From contig JBBMRB010000018.1 of NCBI GenBank assembly GCA_038900335.1, positions 17,075 to 81,074 of the forward strand: DNA of 64,000 bases. Reading direction: 5' to 3'. The position numbers and the translations under genes are program-made. This document shows, piece by piece, positions 54,912-63,973 of the stretch (positions are counted from its first letter, which is position 1; each line of letters begins with the position of its first letter). A model generated the notes under the pieces. That model made no database searches. It saw only the letters and a program-made list of their open reading frames with translations, and was not told where the DNA came from. This stretch comes from Rs1 sp038900335. GTDB lineage: Bacteria > Pseudomonadota > Gammaproteobacteria > Pseudomonadales > Balneatricaceae.

Positions 54912-55209
54912 GAGTCGCCGATCGTTTTTGACATTGATCATTAGGATAGTGCTAAGCCTGATTATCATTCGCCTCGTTGCAGGGCTGTCAAAATCATTTA
55001 TTGGCTCTAAAGTTGTAAATATTGCTGTTAAGCGCTGATATCTACTGTAGATAGCGAAAAACTTTCGATTAAACGTGTCTTATGATTAATGATTAATAAA
55101 AAGGGTGTATCTTAAGTGGTGTTTGTGGCTCAGTGTGTCGTATAATGCAGAGTTTTTTACGGTCGGCACGCTGTCGGTCAAATTTTAATTAATATTATAG
55201 GAAAAAATC
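54912..55209. other. Gap where the rest of the isc operon is usually found
   Basis: About 300 bp with no gene and no recognisable remnant of iscU, iscA, hscBA or fdx. TATAAT at 55141-55146 may be the ndk -10 element; its -35 is poor. Confidence 0.55.
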
Positions 55210-55617
55210 ATGACAATTGAGCGCACGCTTTCAATTATTAAACCAGATGCGGTAGCAAAAAATGTAATTGGTCAAATCGTATCACGTTTTGAAGCTGCAG
55301 ATTTAAAAGTTGTTGAGATGTCTTTAAGAAGCTTAAGTCAAGCTGATGCAGAAGGCTTTTACGCTGAACATAAAGAACGTCCGTTCTTCGCAGATTTAGT
55401 TGCTTTCATGACTTCAGGCCCTGTTGTAGTTCAGGTTCTTGAAGGCGAGAATGCAGTACTAACTAACCGTGATCTAATGGGCGCAACTAACCCTAAAGAA
55501 GCGGCTGAAGGTACAATTAGACGTGATTTTGCTGAATCTATCGATGCAAACGCGGTACACGGTTCTGATTCAGTTGAATCTGCTACACGTGAAATTGCTT
55601 ACTTTTTCGCTAAGTAA
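55210..55617 (+). CDS. ndk: Nucleoside diphosphate kinase
   Basis: A 135-residue enzyme (family 140-143) that balances NTP pools by a phospho-histidine intermediate. ERTLSIIKPDAV at the start, and NAVHGSDS with the catalytic His near residue 118, are diagnostic. It ends a few residues earlier than most homologues. Start ATG preceded by TAGGAAAAA. Confidence 0.97.
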   Translation: MTIERTLSIIKPDAVAKNVIGQIVSRFEAADLKVVEMSLRSLSQADAEGFYAEHKERPFFADLVAFMTSGPVVVQVLEGENAVLTNRDLMGATNPKEAAEGTIRRDFAESIDANAVHGSDSVESATREIAYFFAK

Positions 55618-55693
55618 GTAATAAAGTTTAGAGCCTGGGTATAGTTTCTATATGCTGGGCTTTAAATGAAAAATTTTAAAAGAGAATATGATC

Positions 55694-56827
55694 ATGGCAG
55701 AACAACCTAAAACTAACCTTCTTGGTATGACGTTAGTGCAATTAGCGCAATACTTTAAAGAAATTGATGAAAAACCGTTTCGAGCGACACAGGTGCTTAA
55801 ATGGATTCACCAATATGGTGTTGAAAGTTTTGATGACATGACCAATATTAGTAAAGCATTAAGAGAAAAGCTAAATAAATTCGCTGAAATACGTGAGCCT
55901 GAAGTGGTATCTCAAGATATATCAAAAGACGGTACGCGCAAGTGGGTTATTAGAGTAGAAGGCGGATCATGTGTAGAAACTGTGCTGATACCTGAGGGAG
56001 ATAGAGGAACACTTTGTGTCTCTTCGCAAGTGGGCTGCTCATTAAACTGTAGTTTTTGCTCTACAGGTAAACAAGGATTTAATCGCAATTTAACAGCAGC
56101 TGAAATTATTGGTCAGGTGAGAATTGCAATTAAATCTTTTGGGGCAATGGAGCCCTCTAATAAACGAGTCGTCACGAATGTAGTGATGATGGGAATGGGT
56201 GAGCCATTAATGAATTTTGAGCGCGTTGTCAGTGCGATGAATTTAATGATGGAAGATAACGCATATGGTTTATCTAAACGCAGAGTAACGCTAAGTACGG
56301 CAGGTGTTGTCCCCGCGATAGATAAGTTAGGTGATGTAAGTGACGTCTCACTCGCTATCTCACTGCATGCTCCAACTGATGAATTACGTGATATATTAGT
56401 GCCTGTAAATAAAAAATACCCAATTAAAGAATTACTTGAATCATGTCTTCGCTACTTAGAGAAGTTAAATGATAAGCGAGTGATTACCATAGAATACACA
56501 ATGATGGCTGGCGTTAACGATCAGCCTGTACATGCTCAGCAACTCGCTAAACTTTTAAAGAAATTTCCTTGTAAATTGAATTTGATTCCCTTTAATCCTT
56601 TCCCTGATTCCGGTTATGAAAAACCTAAAGTTGCGGTGATAGATCATTTCAAAAACACCATGCATAAAGCGGGTATAAGAACGACAGTAAGACGCACGCG
56701 AGGCGATGAAATTGATGCGGCGTGTGGTCAATTAGTCGGCAGAGTGGAAGATAAAACAAGGCGAACAAGTAAGTTGATACCTGTGGTACAACAAGCTGAG
56801 CCGATAAAGGTTACAGCGCTAAATTAG
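55694..56827 (+). CDS. rlmN: Dual-specificity 23S rRNA/tRNA adenine C2-methyltransferase RlmN
   Basis: A 377-residue radical SAM enzyme that methylates A2503 of 23S rRNA and A37 of some tRNAs. The CSLNCSFC cluster motif (CX3CX2C) lies near residue 115, GMGEPLMNF follows, and the catalytic cysteine near the end is in AACGQL. ATG 55694 is preferred to 55688 because it stands 8 nt from AGAGA. Confidence 0.96.
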   Translation: MAEQPKTNLLGMTLVQLAQYFKEIDEKPFRATQVLKWIHQYGVESFDDMTNISKALREKLNKFAEIREPEVVSQDISKDGTRKWVIRVEGGSCVETVLIPEGDRGTLCVSSQVGCSLNCSFCSTGKQGFNRNLTAAEIIGQVRIAIKSFGAMEPSNKRVVTNVVMMGMGEPLMNFERVVSAMNLMMEDNAYGLSKRRVTLSTAGVVPAIDKLGDVSDVSLAISLHAPTDELRDILVPVNKKYPIKELLESCLRYLEKLNDKRVITIEYTMMAGVNDQPVHAQQLAKLLKKFPCKLNLIPFNPFPDSGYEKPKVAVIDHFKNTMHKAGIRTTVRRTRGDEIDAACGQLVGRVEDKTRRTSKLIPVVQQAEPIKVTALN

Positions 56828-56852
56828 AAGTCATAATTGGGGATGATCGTAA

Positions 56853-57620
56853 ATGTTGGCTTTTTTTAAAATGATGAAATTGATACTAGTGTCGGTGCTA
56901 TTAACAGGCTGTGCAATTGGAGCTGCGGATCCAAACGAAGTATCTAAGACTGAAAGAGCTAAAAAGTTTACAGAAGTTGGCGTTGAATATTTTAAGTCAG
57001 GTGATAATGTCAGTGCACTTAGCTGGTTGCAAAAAGCAATAGAGTACGATTCAAATTATGGCAGAGCGTATTCTGTTTTAGGTACTGTGTTTCAAACAGA
57101 TAAAGAAAACGAGCTAGCAGAAAAGTATTATAAAAAATCAGTGCAAATAGAACCTGAATCAGCGATGTTTCATAATAATTATGGTGCTTTTTTATTCCAG
57201 CAAAAAAGGTATAGTGAAGCTTGTCGTGAGCTAGAGCAAGCAACTACCGATCCGTTCTATAACCTACGTGCAGATGCGTTAAATAATTTAGGGCGTTGCT
57301 ATGAGGCGCTTAATGAAGAAGGTAAGGCGGGAGATGCTTTCCAAAAATCTGTTAATCTAGGCACGCGTAGCCCTGCTGCATTGCTAAACTTAAGTAAAAG
57401 TTTGCTAGCATCAGGTGATGTTTTTCAATCTAATAAGAAATATAGCGAATTTTTAGATTTAGTTGCTGTCAATCAAGCGCAACACAGTGCAGGGAGTTTG
57501 ATTATTGGTATCGAATTAGCGCGAGCAAGTGGCAACACTTCTGATGTTGTAACCTACTTATTGTTATTAGAAAATATGTTCCCAGAAAATTATGCAAAAT
57601 ATAAGGAGTCGGCTGAGTGA
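56853..57620 (+). CDS. pilF: Type IV pilus assembly lipoprotein PilF/PilW (TPR)
   Basis: A 255-residue outer-membrane lipoprotein pilotin for the PilQ secretin. The lipobox LLTGC places the lipidated Cys at residue 20. Five to six TPR repeats follow (GVEYFKSGDNVSALSWLQKA; YGAFLFQQKRYSEACRELEQ; NLGRCYEALNEEGKAGDAFQ). Between rlmN and rodZ it occupies the conserved place. It overlaps rodZ by 4 bp. Confidence 0.93.
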   Translation: MLAFFKMMKLILVSVLLTGCAIGAADPNEVSKTERAKKFTEVGVEYFKSGDNVSALSWLQKAIEYDSNYGRAYSVLGTVFQTDKENELAEKYYKKSVQIEPESAMFHNNYGAFLFQQKRYSEACRELEQATTDPFYNLRADALNNLGRCYEALNEEGKAGDAFQKSVNLGTRSPAALLNLSKSLLASGDVFQSNKKYSEFLDLVAVNQAQHSAGSLIIGIELARASGNTSDVVTYLLLLENMFPENYAKYKESAE

Positions 57621-58681
57621 GTATTGAAACTGACGAGATAGTGATTCGTGAAGATAATGGCTCTCCAGGAAGTAGATTATTTAAAGCCAGAGAAGCTTTA
57701 GGGTTAAGTCCTAAGTCGGTTGCTGATGATTTATACCTGCCACGCAATTATATTGTATGGATAGAAGAAGGGGCATACGAAAAATTACCGAGCATGGTTT
57801 TTTGTCGAGGTTATATAAGATCTTATGCCAAAATGGTTGGCGAAAATGGCGAAGAATTAGTTGCGTTACTCGATAGTGTCTACGGCAATGAAAACATAAA
57901 AGCGCCGTTGGTGTCGGTGTCTAAAATGGATCAGCAAGTTAAGGTTGGTGATCCGGTGATGAAATGGTCAACATTACTTTTCATTATCGTTATCTGCGGT
58001 GCGGTGTTTTGGTGGTGGAAGACGCAATATGGTTTAGTGATTCCTTTCCAGTCAGCACAACAAGAATCCCTTGCTGTTGAAACTGCAGATGGTAATGAAT
58101 TAGTTCTACCTTCCCTAGATAATGATTTGGCAATTATTGGTGATGCCTACTCTGAGCCAAATCTTAGTGTCGATGAGCTAGTTAGCGAAGTAGACAGTGA
58201 AGGCTTAGCCGTTGATTTGCTTAATAGTGATGTTACGGATTCTGATGAGCCGCAGTTAAGTGGGCAAGTTAATCAAGGTTCAGGCATAGAGCTTGACTTG
58301 AATATTAGCAGCCAAACCTCAGTGGAGCCTTTAGCTAAGCTGGAAGCGATGGTTAATTCACTTGAACCTACGGCTGATCAATTACTGGCACAGCAGAGCA
58401 ATGATCCGGCACCTGTATCTAATAGCGATGGCGCTGTGGCACAATTATTACGTATTAAATTTAATAATGAGTGCTGGATTACGATTAAAAATGCAAGTGG
58501 AAAGACGCTGTTTAATGGTATTAAAAAATCAGGAGAGCAGATCTCTCTCGCGGGTGATCAGCCATTAAAAGTATCAATAGGTCGCGTTGATAGTGTATCT
58601 GAAATAACTTTCGGTGGTCAGGCAGTTAATTTGTCACCATTGACTAGAAATAATATCGCAAACTTTAATTTACCCCTTTAA
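57617..58681 (+). CDS. rodZ: Cytoskeletal protein RodZ
   Basis: A 354-residue bitopic protein linking MreB to the cell-elongation machinery. N-terminal HTH domain (residues 15-85, GSRLFKAREALGLSPKSVAD), one transmembrane helix (about 116-134, WSTLLFIIVICGAVFWWWK), an acidic Ser/Asp-rich periplasmic linker, and a C-terminal beta domain (about 273-354, LLRIKFNNECWITIKNASG). It starts at GTG within the end of pilF. The next gene is hisS; ispG, usual at this point, is absent. Confidence 0.94.
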   Translation: MSIETDEIVIREDNGSPGSRLFKAREALGLSPKSVADDLYLPRNYIVWIEEGAYEKLPSMVFCRGYIRSYAKMVGENGEELVALLDSVYGNENIKAPLVSVSKMDQQVKVGDPVMKWSTLLFIIVICGAVFWWWKTQYGLVIPFQSAQQESLAVETADGNELVLPSLDNDLAIIGDAYSEPNLSVDELVSEVDSEGLAVDLLNSDVTDSDEPQLSGQVNQGSGIELDLNISSQTSVEPLAKLEAMVNSLEPTADQLLAQQSNDPAPVSNSDGAVAQLLRIKFNNECWITIKNASGKTLFNGIKKSGEQISLAGDQPLKVSIGRVDSVSEITFGGQAVNLSPLTRNNIANFNLPL

Positions 58682-58697
58682 AAATCGGTAGAAGACA

Positions 58698-59951
58698 TTG
58701 GCAAAACTTCAAGCAATCAGAGGGATGAATGACATCCTTCCTGAACAATCAGCAGCATGGCAATATTTAGAAGCAAAATTTCAAAGTGTCGTATCCAGTT
58801 ACGCTTACGCAGAAATTCGTACACCTATCGTTGAATACACAGAATTATTTAATCGCTCTATTGGTGAAGTTACCGATATTGTCGAGAAAGAAATGTATTG
58901 TTTTGAAGATCGTAATGCCGAGCGTATTGCGTTAAGGCCTGAAGGCACGGCAAGTATAGTCAGAGCGGGTATTGAACACGGTTTACTGTTTAATCAAACT
59001 CAAAGAATGTGGTATCGCGGGCCAATGTTTCGCTATGAAAAACCACAAAAAGGGCGCTACCGCCAGTTTCATCAAATGGGCGTTGAAACATTTGGTATGG
59101 GCGGTGCGGATATTGATGCAGAAGTTATCTTGTTGTCGGCCTCACTATGGCGCTCATTAGGTATTATTGACTCGTTGACCTTAGAGTTGAATTCATTAGG
59201 TAGTAATGATGCCAGAGCTGCTTACCAAAGTGCATTAGTTTCATATTTAACTGCGCGTGAAGGTGAGTTAGACGATGATAGTAAAAAACGTTTAACGTCA
59301 AACCCATTGCGTATTCTGGATAGCAAAGATCAAAATACCCAAGCGTTATTAAATGATGCACCAAGCTTAATCGACTTTTTAGATGCTGATGCAAAAGAGC
59401 ATTTTGAAGAGTTAACGGATACTTTGGATAAAGCGGGAATACAGTACATTGTTAATCCAAGACTGGTTCGCGGTTTAGATTATTATAATAAAACAGTATT
59501 TGAGTGGACGACCAATAAACTAGGTGCTCAAGGCACTGTTTGTGCGGGTGGACGCTACGATGGTATGGTTGCACAGCTTGGTGGTAAAGCAACAGCTGGA
59601 GTAGGTTTTGCTATTGGCGAAGAGCGTTTGTTGCTGTTGTTAGAGACATTAGATGCGCTGCCTAAAATAGATAGTGGTTTTGACCTTTATTTAGCTGCTC
59701 AAGATAAAGGCTTGCAAGTCGAGCTGATTTTATTAGCTGAGACGTTACGAGAAAAAATACCAAATTTACGAATAAAAACACATTGCTCTGGCCTTAAAAA
59801 TATATTAAATAAAGCCAGACAAAGTGGTGCCCAAAAAATTGTGTTAGTTAAAAGATCAACAGACGACGCACTTTTATCTACATTGTGGCAAGGTGACGAA
59901 GTTTACCAAGATGTTGATGTTCAAACACTGATACAAAATTTATCTAGTTAG
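58698..59951 (+). CDS. hisS: Histidyl-tRNA synthetase
   Basis: A 417-residue class IIa synthetase. QAIRGMNDILPE at the start, motif 2 FRYEKPQKGRYRQFHQ, histidine-binding LVRGLDYYNKTVFEW and CAGGRYDG, then the anticodon-binding domain. Starts at TTG 58698, 17 bp after rodZ. Confidence 0.98.
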   Translation: MAKLQAIRGMNDILPEQSAAWQYLEAKFQSVVSSYAYAEIRTPIVEYTELFNRSIGEVTDIVEKEMYCFEDRNAERIALRPEGTASIVRAGIEHGLLFNQTQRMWYRGPMFRYEKPQKGRYRQFHQMGVETFGMGGADIDAEVILLSASLWRSLGIIDSLTLELNSLGSNDARAAYQSALVSYLTAREGELDDDSKKRLTSNPLRILDSKDQNTQALLNDAPSLIDFLDADAKEHFEELTDTLDKAGIQYIVNPRLVRGLDYYNKTVFEWTTNKLGAQGTVCAGGRYDGMVAQLGGKATAGVGFAIGEERLLLLLETLDALPKIDSGFDLYLAAQDKGLQVELILLAETLREKIPNLRIKTHCSGLKNILNKARQSGAQKIVLVKRSTDDALLSTLWQGDEVYQDVDVQTLIQNLSS

Positions 59952-60003
59952 ACGTTATTAAAGTAAATTGACGGGTACGTTATATTTAGTTAGGAGTGAT
60001 AGA

Positions 60004-60660
60004 GTGACAGAATTACGCACAGAAGAAGAACAGTTAGAAGCGATAAAGTCTTGGTGGAAAAGCAACGGCACATCGCTAGTTGTTATGATTGCTATCGCTG
60101 TGTCTGCCGTCTACGGTTATAGAGCTTGGCAGAATCATCAAATAGAAACCAGTGAACAAGCTTCTGCTCTATATCAGCAGCTAGTAGAAAAAGCGACACC
60201 AGTAGCTGGGTCTGATAGCGAGAAGGATGCGGCGACTTCTAAGTACATAACTAAAACCCTTAAAGCAGAGTTTTCCGATTCACAATACGCCAAATATGCG
60301 GCGCTTCTTATGGCGAAAATGGATGTTCAAGCAGGGGATTTAGATGCTGCTATTACGGAGCTAGATTGGTTGCTTGAAAATGAAGAGCATCCAATGCTTA
60401 TTTCACTGGCCAATATTAGAAAAGCTCAAATATTAAGCGCTCAAGAAAAAAACGATGCAGCTTTAGCATTATTGAAAAATGTAAAAGTAGCTGGCTTGCA
60501 AGTTCAAGCAGCAGAGCTGGAAGGTGATATCTACTTGGCATTAAATGATAAAACCAAAGCTCGCGAAGCGTATAATAGAGCATTGGATAATGATAGTGCA
60601 GGCAGTGCGCAAGCAGTGATTAGATTGAAATTGAATGACTTAACTGAAGAGGAAAGTTAG
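60004..60660 (+). CDS. yfgM: YfgM-family periplasmic chaperone/ancillary SecYEG protein
   Basis: A 218-residue bitopic protein. A short cytoplasmic N terminus with EEEQLEAIKSWWKSNG, one membrane helix (about 21-38) and a TPR-like periplasmic domain (UPF0070 family). YfgM works with PpiD at the Sec translocon. The GTG at 60004 is chosen because TAGGAGTGAT lies just upstream. It is 2 bp from bamB. Confidence 0.93.
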   Translation: MTELRTEEEQLEAIKSWWKSNGTSLVVMIAIAVSAVYGYRAWQNHQIETSEQASALYQQLVEKATPVAGSDSEKDAATSKYITKTLKAEFSDSQYAKYAALLMAKMDVQAGDLDAAITELDWLLENEEHPMLISLANIRKAQILSAQEKNDAALALLKNVKVAGLQVQAAELEGDIYLALNDKTKAREAYNRALDNDSAGSAQAVIRLKLNDLTEEES

Positions 60661-60662
60661 CA

Positions 60663-61799
60663 GTGAATATTAAGCGTATTATTGCAATAGCAAGTACAGC
60701 ATTATTTATAGCTGGGTGCTCTAGTAATGGTGAAGAAATTGAGCCTAGCCCACTAGTTAAAATTAACGCTGAAAATAAAGTTAATGTACTTTGGTCTAAA
60801 GATATAGGGTCCAGTTTTGGCGATAAATATCATCAATTAACACCAGGTGTCGTCGGCAAATCAATTATTGTTACTGATACACAAGGGCAGGTGTCTAGTT
60901 ATGATTTAGACACTGGTAAGTCTTTGTGGAAAACTGATTTGGATGTTGCTATTAGCAGTGGCGTTGGAGCAGGTGCGGGAACAGCGGTTGTTACAACTTA
61001 TACGGGTGATGTTATAGCTTTATCATCAATTGATGGGGCAATAAAATGGCAGGTACCAATTGATGGCGAAGTTGTAGCTCAGCCGCAGATGAATAGCGAT
61101 ATTGTTGTTGTTCAGATGGTAACCGGTAATATAATTGCACTGGATATTAATTCTGGAGAGCAGCGTTGGGTTTTTACTAGTAACCAGCCAAACTTAACAT
61201 TACGTGGTACTAGCTCTCCTCTAGTAGCATTAGATGCAACATTAACAGGACTAGATAACGGCAAGTTCGTTGCGTTAGATAATAAATCCGGCAACATATT
61301 ATGGCAAGAGCGTATAAGTGTGCCATCGGGTAAATCAGATATCGAACGTTTAACTGATATTGATGGTAAGCCTATGTTGTATCAAAACGTGATTTATATC
61401 CCAAGTTACAATGGTAACTTAACGGCGATAAATCCTTTTAATGCACAAGTACTATGGCGTAAACCTTATTCAACCTATCGTGGTTTAGCTGGCGGTAATG
61501 GCAATGTCTATCTAAGCTCATCTAATGATATTGTTCATGGTTTAGATGCCCGATCAGCTGCTGAAATTTGGCGTCAAGATTTGTTATTGAATAGAACTTT
61601 AACGTCACCAGTATCTGTAAACAATACTGTTGCAGTAGGTGATAAAGAAGGTTATGTTCACTTTTTAGCACAAAATGATGGCCGTTTCGTTGCTCGATAC
61701 AAAATAGGTTCTGCATTAATTGGTGATATGCTAGTTAAAGATGATGTGCTCTATGTGTTAAGTAATAATGGTCGTCTAAGTGCGCTGAGTATTAAATAG
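60663..61799 (+). CDS. bamB: Outer-membrane assembly lipoprotein BamB
   Basis: A 378-residue eight-bladed beta-propeller lipoprotein of the BAM complex. Lipobox FIAGC (Cys19). Repeating PQQ-like blades (VYDLDTGKSLWKTDL, VIALSSIDGAIKWQ, IIALDINSGEQRWVF, VYLSSSNDIVHGLDA) run to the end. It starts at GTG 60663 and is translationally coupled to yfgM. Confidence 0.95.
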   Translation: MNIKRIIAIASTALFIAGCSSNGEEIEPSPLVKINAENKVNVLWSKDIGSSFGDKYHQLTPGVVGKSIIVTDTQGQVSSYDLDTGKSLWKTDLDVAISSGVGAGAGTAVVTTYTGDVIALSSIDGAIKWQVPIDGEVVAQPQMNSDIVVVQMVTGNIIALDINSGEQRWVFTSNQPNLTLRGTSSPLVALDATLTGLDNGKFVALDNKSGNILWQERISVPSGKSDIERLTDIDGKPMLYQNVIYIPSYNGNLTAINPFNAQVLWRKPYSTYRGLAGGNGNVYLSSSNDIVHGLDARSAAEIWRQDLLLNRTLTSPVSVNNTVAVGDKEGYVHFLAQNDGRFVARYKIGSALIGDMLVKDDVLYVLSNNGRLSALSIK

Positions 61800-61902
61800 T
61801 AGTTTTTGTATTAACTGCAATTCATCAGCTTTAATAAGTTTTTTTTGAATTGTAAAGTTAGATAAGCTAGGTGTCTATATTGGGGCCTAAATGAACACAA
61901 AT

Positions 61903-61928
61903 AGCTTTCCATCGAGGAGAGCTTTTTT
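61903..61928 (+). terminator. Terminator immediately before der
   Basis: AGCTTTCC (61903-61910), loop ATCGA, GGAGAGCT (61916-61923) with one T-G pair, followed by T. It ends 17 bp before the der start codon, so der is transcribed by read-through or anti-termination, or from a promoter overlapping the hairpin. Confidence 0.8.
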
Positions 61929-61945
61929 ATTTTGAGTAAAAGAAA

Positions 61946-63373
61946 ATGTTACCTGTAATAGCAATAGTCGGTCGTCCAAATGTTGGTAAATCAACACTAT
62001 TCAACCGCCTGACAAAATCCTGGGATGCACTAGTTGCAGATATGCCCGGCGTTACCCGCGATAGAAAATATGGCGAAGGTAAATGTTCAGAGCATAGTTT
62101 TATCGTTGTTGATACAGGAGGTATTACCGGTGACGAGCAAGGCATTGACTACAAAATGGCTGAACAATCGCTGTTAGCGGTTGAAGAGGCGGATATCGTA
62201 CTCTTTATGGTTGATGGTCGTAATGGCTTGAACCCAGGTGATCAACAAATCGCCAACTACTTACGTAAAACTAAAGATAATGTTCATCTGGTGGTTAATA
62301 AGACAGATGGTATTGATCCAGATATCGCATTAGCTGATTTTCATGCACTTGGCATGGGTGAGCCTTTAGCAATTGCAGCATCGCAAAATCGTGGCGTAAC
62401 ACTACTAATCGAATACGTATTAAAACCTTTTCCTGAGTCTATCCAAGAAGAAGATAGACATTTAGGAAAAGGCGTGCGTATCGCTGTTGTTGGTAGGCCA
62501 AACGTAGGAAAGTCAACACTGGTCAATCGTCTACTAGGTGAAGATCGTGTTATCGTATTTGATGAAGCGGGCACTACACGCGACAGTATTTATATCCCAT
62601 ATGAGCGTGATGGCCAAGACTATACTCTTATTGATACAGCTGGAGTAAGACGTCGTAAAAATGTTCGTGAAGCAGTAGAAAAATTTTCTATTATCAAAAC
62701 ACTGCAAGCTATCAATGATGCTAACGTAGTCGTTTTAGTAATAGATGCTAGGCAAGGCGTAACAGAGCAAGATCTTCACATGCTTGGCTTTGTTATGAGC
62801 ACCGGACGTTCGTTAGTTATTACACTCAATAAATGGGATGGCATGACTAAAGAAGCGAGAAATGATGTAAAAGAGCAAATTCAACGTAAATTGGATTTCG
62901 CTAGCTTTGCACGTTTTCACTTCATTTCTGCACTGCATGGTACTGGCGTTGGTGAAATGTATGAGTCGATAAATGAAGCATACCAGTGCGCAATGATGAA
63001 GTGGACAACCAATTATTTAACTACTTTACTTGGCGATATTGTTACTGATCATCAACCGCCATCACCCAATGGTCGTCGTATTAAATTACGCTATGCTCAC
63101 CAAGGGGGGTCAAACCCGCCGGTAATCGTTGTCCATGGTAATCAAACAGATCAATTGCCACCGTCATACAAAAAGTATTTACAAAATAAATTTACAAAAC
63201 ATTTAAAAGTCTTTGGTACCCCGATACGCTTTGAATTTAGAACAGGTGCTAACCCATTCGCTGAGGATATTAATAGCTCAACGGGTGAGAAACTCGATAA
63301 GAAAGAGCGCTTTCAAAAGCAAATCAGGAAGCTGAAAAAGACTGCATCTAAGAAAAACTCAGTTAGGCGCTGA
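61946..63373 (+). CDS. der: Ribosome-assembly GTPase Der (EngA)
   Basis: A 475-residue protein with two consecutive G domains and a KH-like domain; it matures the 50S subunit. G1 motifs GRPNVGKST occur at residues 9-17 and about 183-191, G3 motifs DTGGI and DTAGV, and G4 motifs NKTD and NKWD. The C-terminal KH-like domain is followed by a basic tail (KKERFQKQIRKLKKTASKK). Confidence 0.98.
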   Translation: MLPVIAIVGRPNVGKSTLFNRLTKSWDALVADMPGVTRDRKYGEGKCSEHSFIVVDTGGITGDEQGIDYKMAEQSLLAVEEADIVLFMVDGRNGLNPGDQQIANYLRKTKDNVHLVVNKTDGIDPDIALADFHALGMGEPLAIAASQNRGVTLLIEYVLKPFPESIQEEDRHLGKGVRIAVVGRPNVGKSTLVNRLLGEDRVIVFDEAGTTRDSIYIPYERDGQDYTLIDTAGVRRRKNVREAVEKFSIIKTLQAINDANVVVLVIDARQGVTEQDLHMLGFVMSTGRSLVITLNKWDGMTKEARNDVKEQIQRKLDFASFARFHFISALHGTGVGEMYESINEAYQCAMMKWTTNYLTTLLGDIVTDHQPPSPNGRRIKLRYAHQGGSNPPVIVVHGNQTDQLPPSYKKYLQNKFTKHLKVFGTPIRFEFRTGANPFAEDINSSTGEKLDKKERFQKQIRKLKKTASKKNSVRR

Positions 63374-63404
63374 TTATTACTAACTGATTAATAAAGGAGG
63401 TCAA

Positions 63405-63509
63405 ATGTCTCATTTGAATGTACTTGAGCTAAAAAGTGCAGCCTCCTTCCATCTTTATATCTTGTTTCTTTTTATGTCAGTCCTAGCCGTTTTAATTTAT
63501 CTAGACTGA
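63405..63509 (+). CDS. 34-residue predicted membrane peptide
   Basis: A short gene reading MSHLNVLELKSAASFHLYIL, then FLFMSVLAVLIYLD. Residues 14-33 form one hydrophobic helix. The ribosome site AAAGGAGG is near-perfect, 4 nt from the ATG, which is the main support. It lies 31 bp after der. SD (AAGGAGG, 63394-63400) is complementary to CCTCCTT (63442-63448) inside the gene, and the start codon is in a TCAAATG/CATTTGA hairpin (63401-63417), so translation may be RNA-structure controlled. I do not recognise the peptide. Confidence 0.6.
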   Translation: MSHLNVLELKSAASFHLYILFLFMSVLAVLIYLD

Positions 63510-63945
63510 AGCTCATATCCTGCTTATCAGATTTGTTTATTCAATTGCGTATACTCTTACTATTCGTACTCTATTTACTTTGTTTTAGCTAGTGCGACAA
63601 TTAATTCTTATTACACTAATAGAGCGAGTAAGATAGTTTAGCGATGCCTTTAGTGGCATATATATTGTTTTTCAAATTGAACCCGAAGAAACTATTCTAA
63701 AAATAAAGTCTGCGCAGTTATTTAAAGAATAAAAATCTTGGCCGCTGTTGGCTCTAAATAGATATTCTCTTCATTAATAGTCATTAAAGAGTGCTTACAT
63801 ATCAGCGTAAAATATCGTGGCTATATATAAAATAGATATAGAACAGCTATAAAGGTTCTTTATAGCCGCTTTAGTAGCCAAACGGTTCAAAACAGTATGA
63901 AAAACAGTCAGTTTTAGCCTTATTTTAATTAAATCAAATAAAGCG
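63510..63945. other. AT-rich interval at right edge
   Basis: About 435 bp without a gene. It contains one perfect hairpin (63846-63866), and an A/T-rich stretch (63915-63940) upstream of the final promoter that may act as an UP element. Confidence 0.6.
63846..63866. terminator. Perfect 9-bp hairpin
   Basis: GCTATAAAG (63846-63854), loop GTT, CTTTATAGC (63858-63866). No T-run follows on the plus strand, so its role as a terminator is uncertain. Confidence 0.35.
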
Positions 63946-63973
63946 TTGACGCGCTGCAAAATCTGTATATAAT
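63946..63973 (+). promoter_or_regulatory. Strong sigma-70 promoter with GC-rich discriminator
   Basis: TTGACG (63946-63951), 16-bp spacer, TATAAT (63968-63973), then TCGCCTCCTCGC. The near-consensus boxes, AT-rich upstream DNA and GC-rich discriminator are typical of growth-rate-controlled tRNA, rRNA or translation genes. The transcribed gene is beyond the window. Confidence 0.8.

Noticed and set aside
54900..54960. Frameshift as the cause of the short IscS C terminus
   Set aside because: The two other frames past the stop do not encode the missing SPLWEM-type tail, so a simple frameshift does not explain it.
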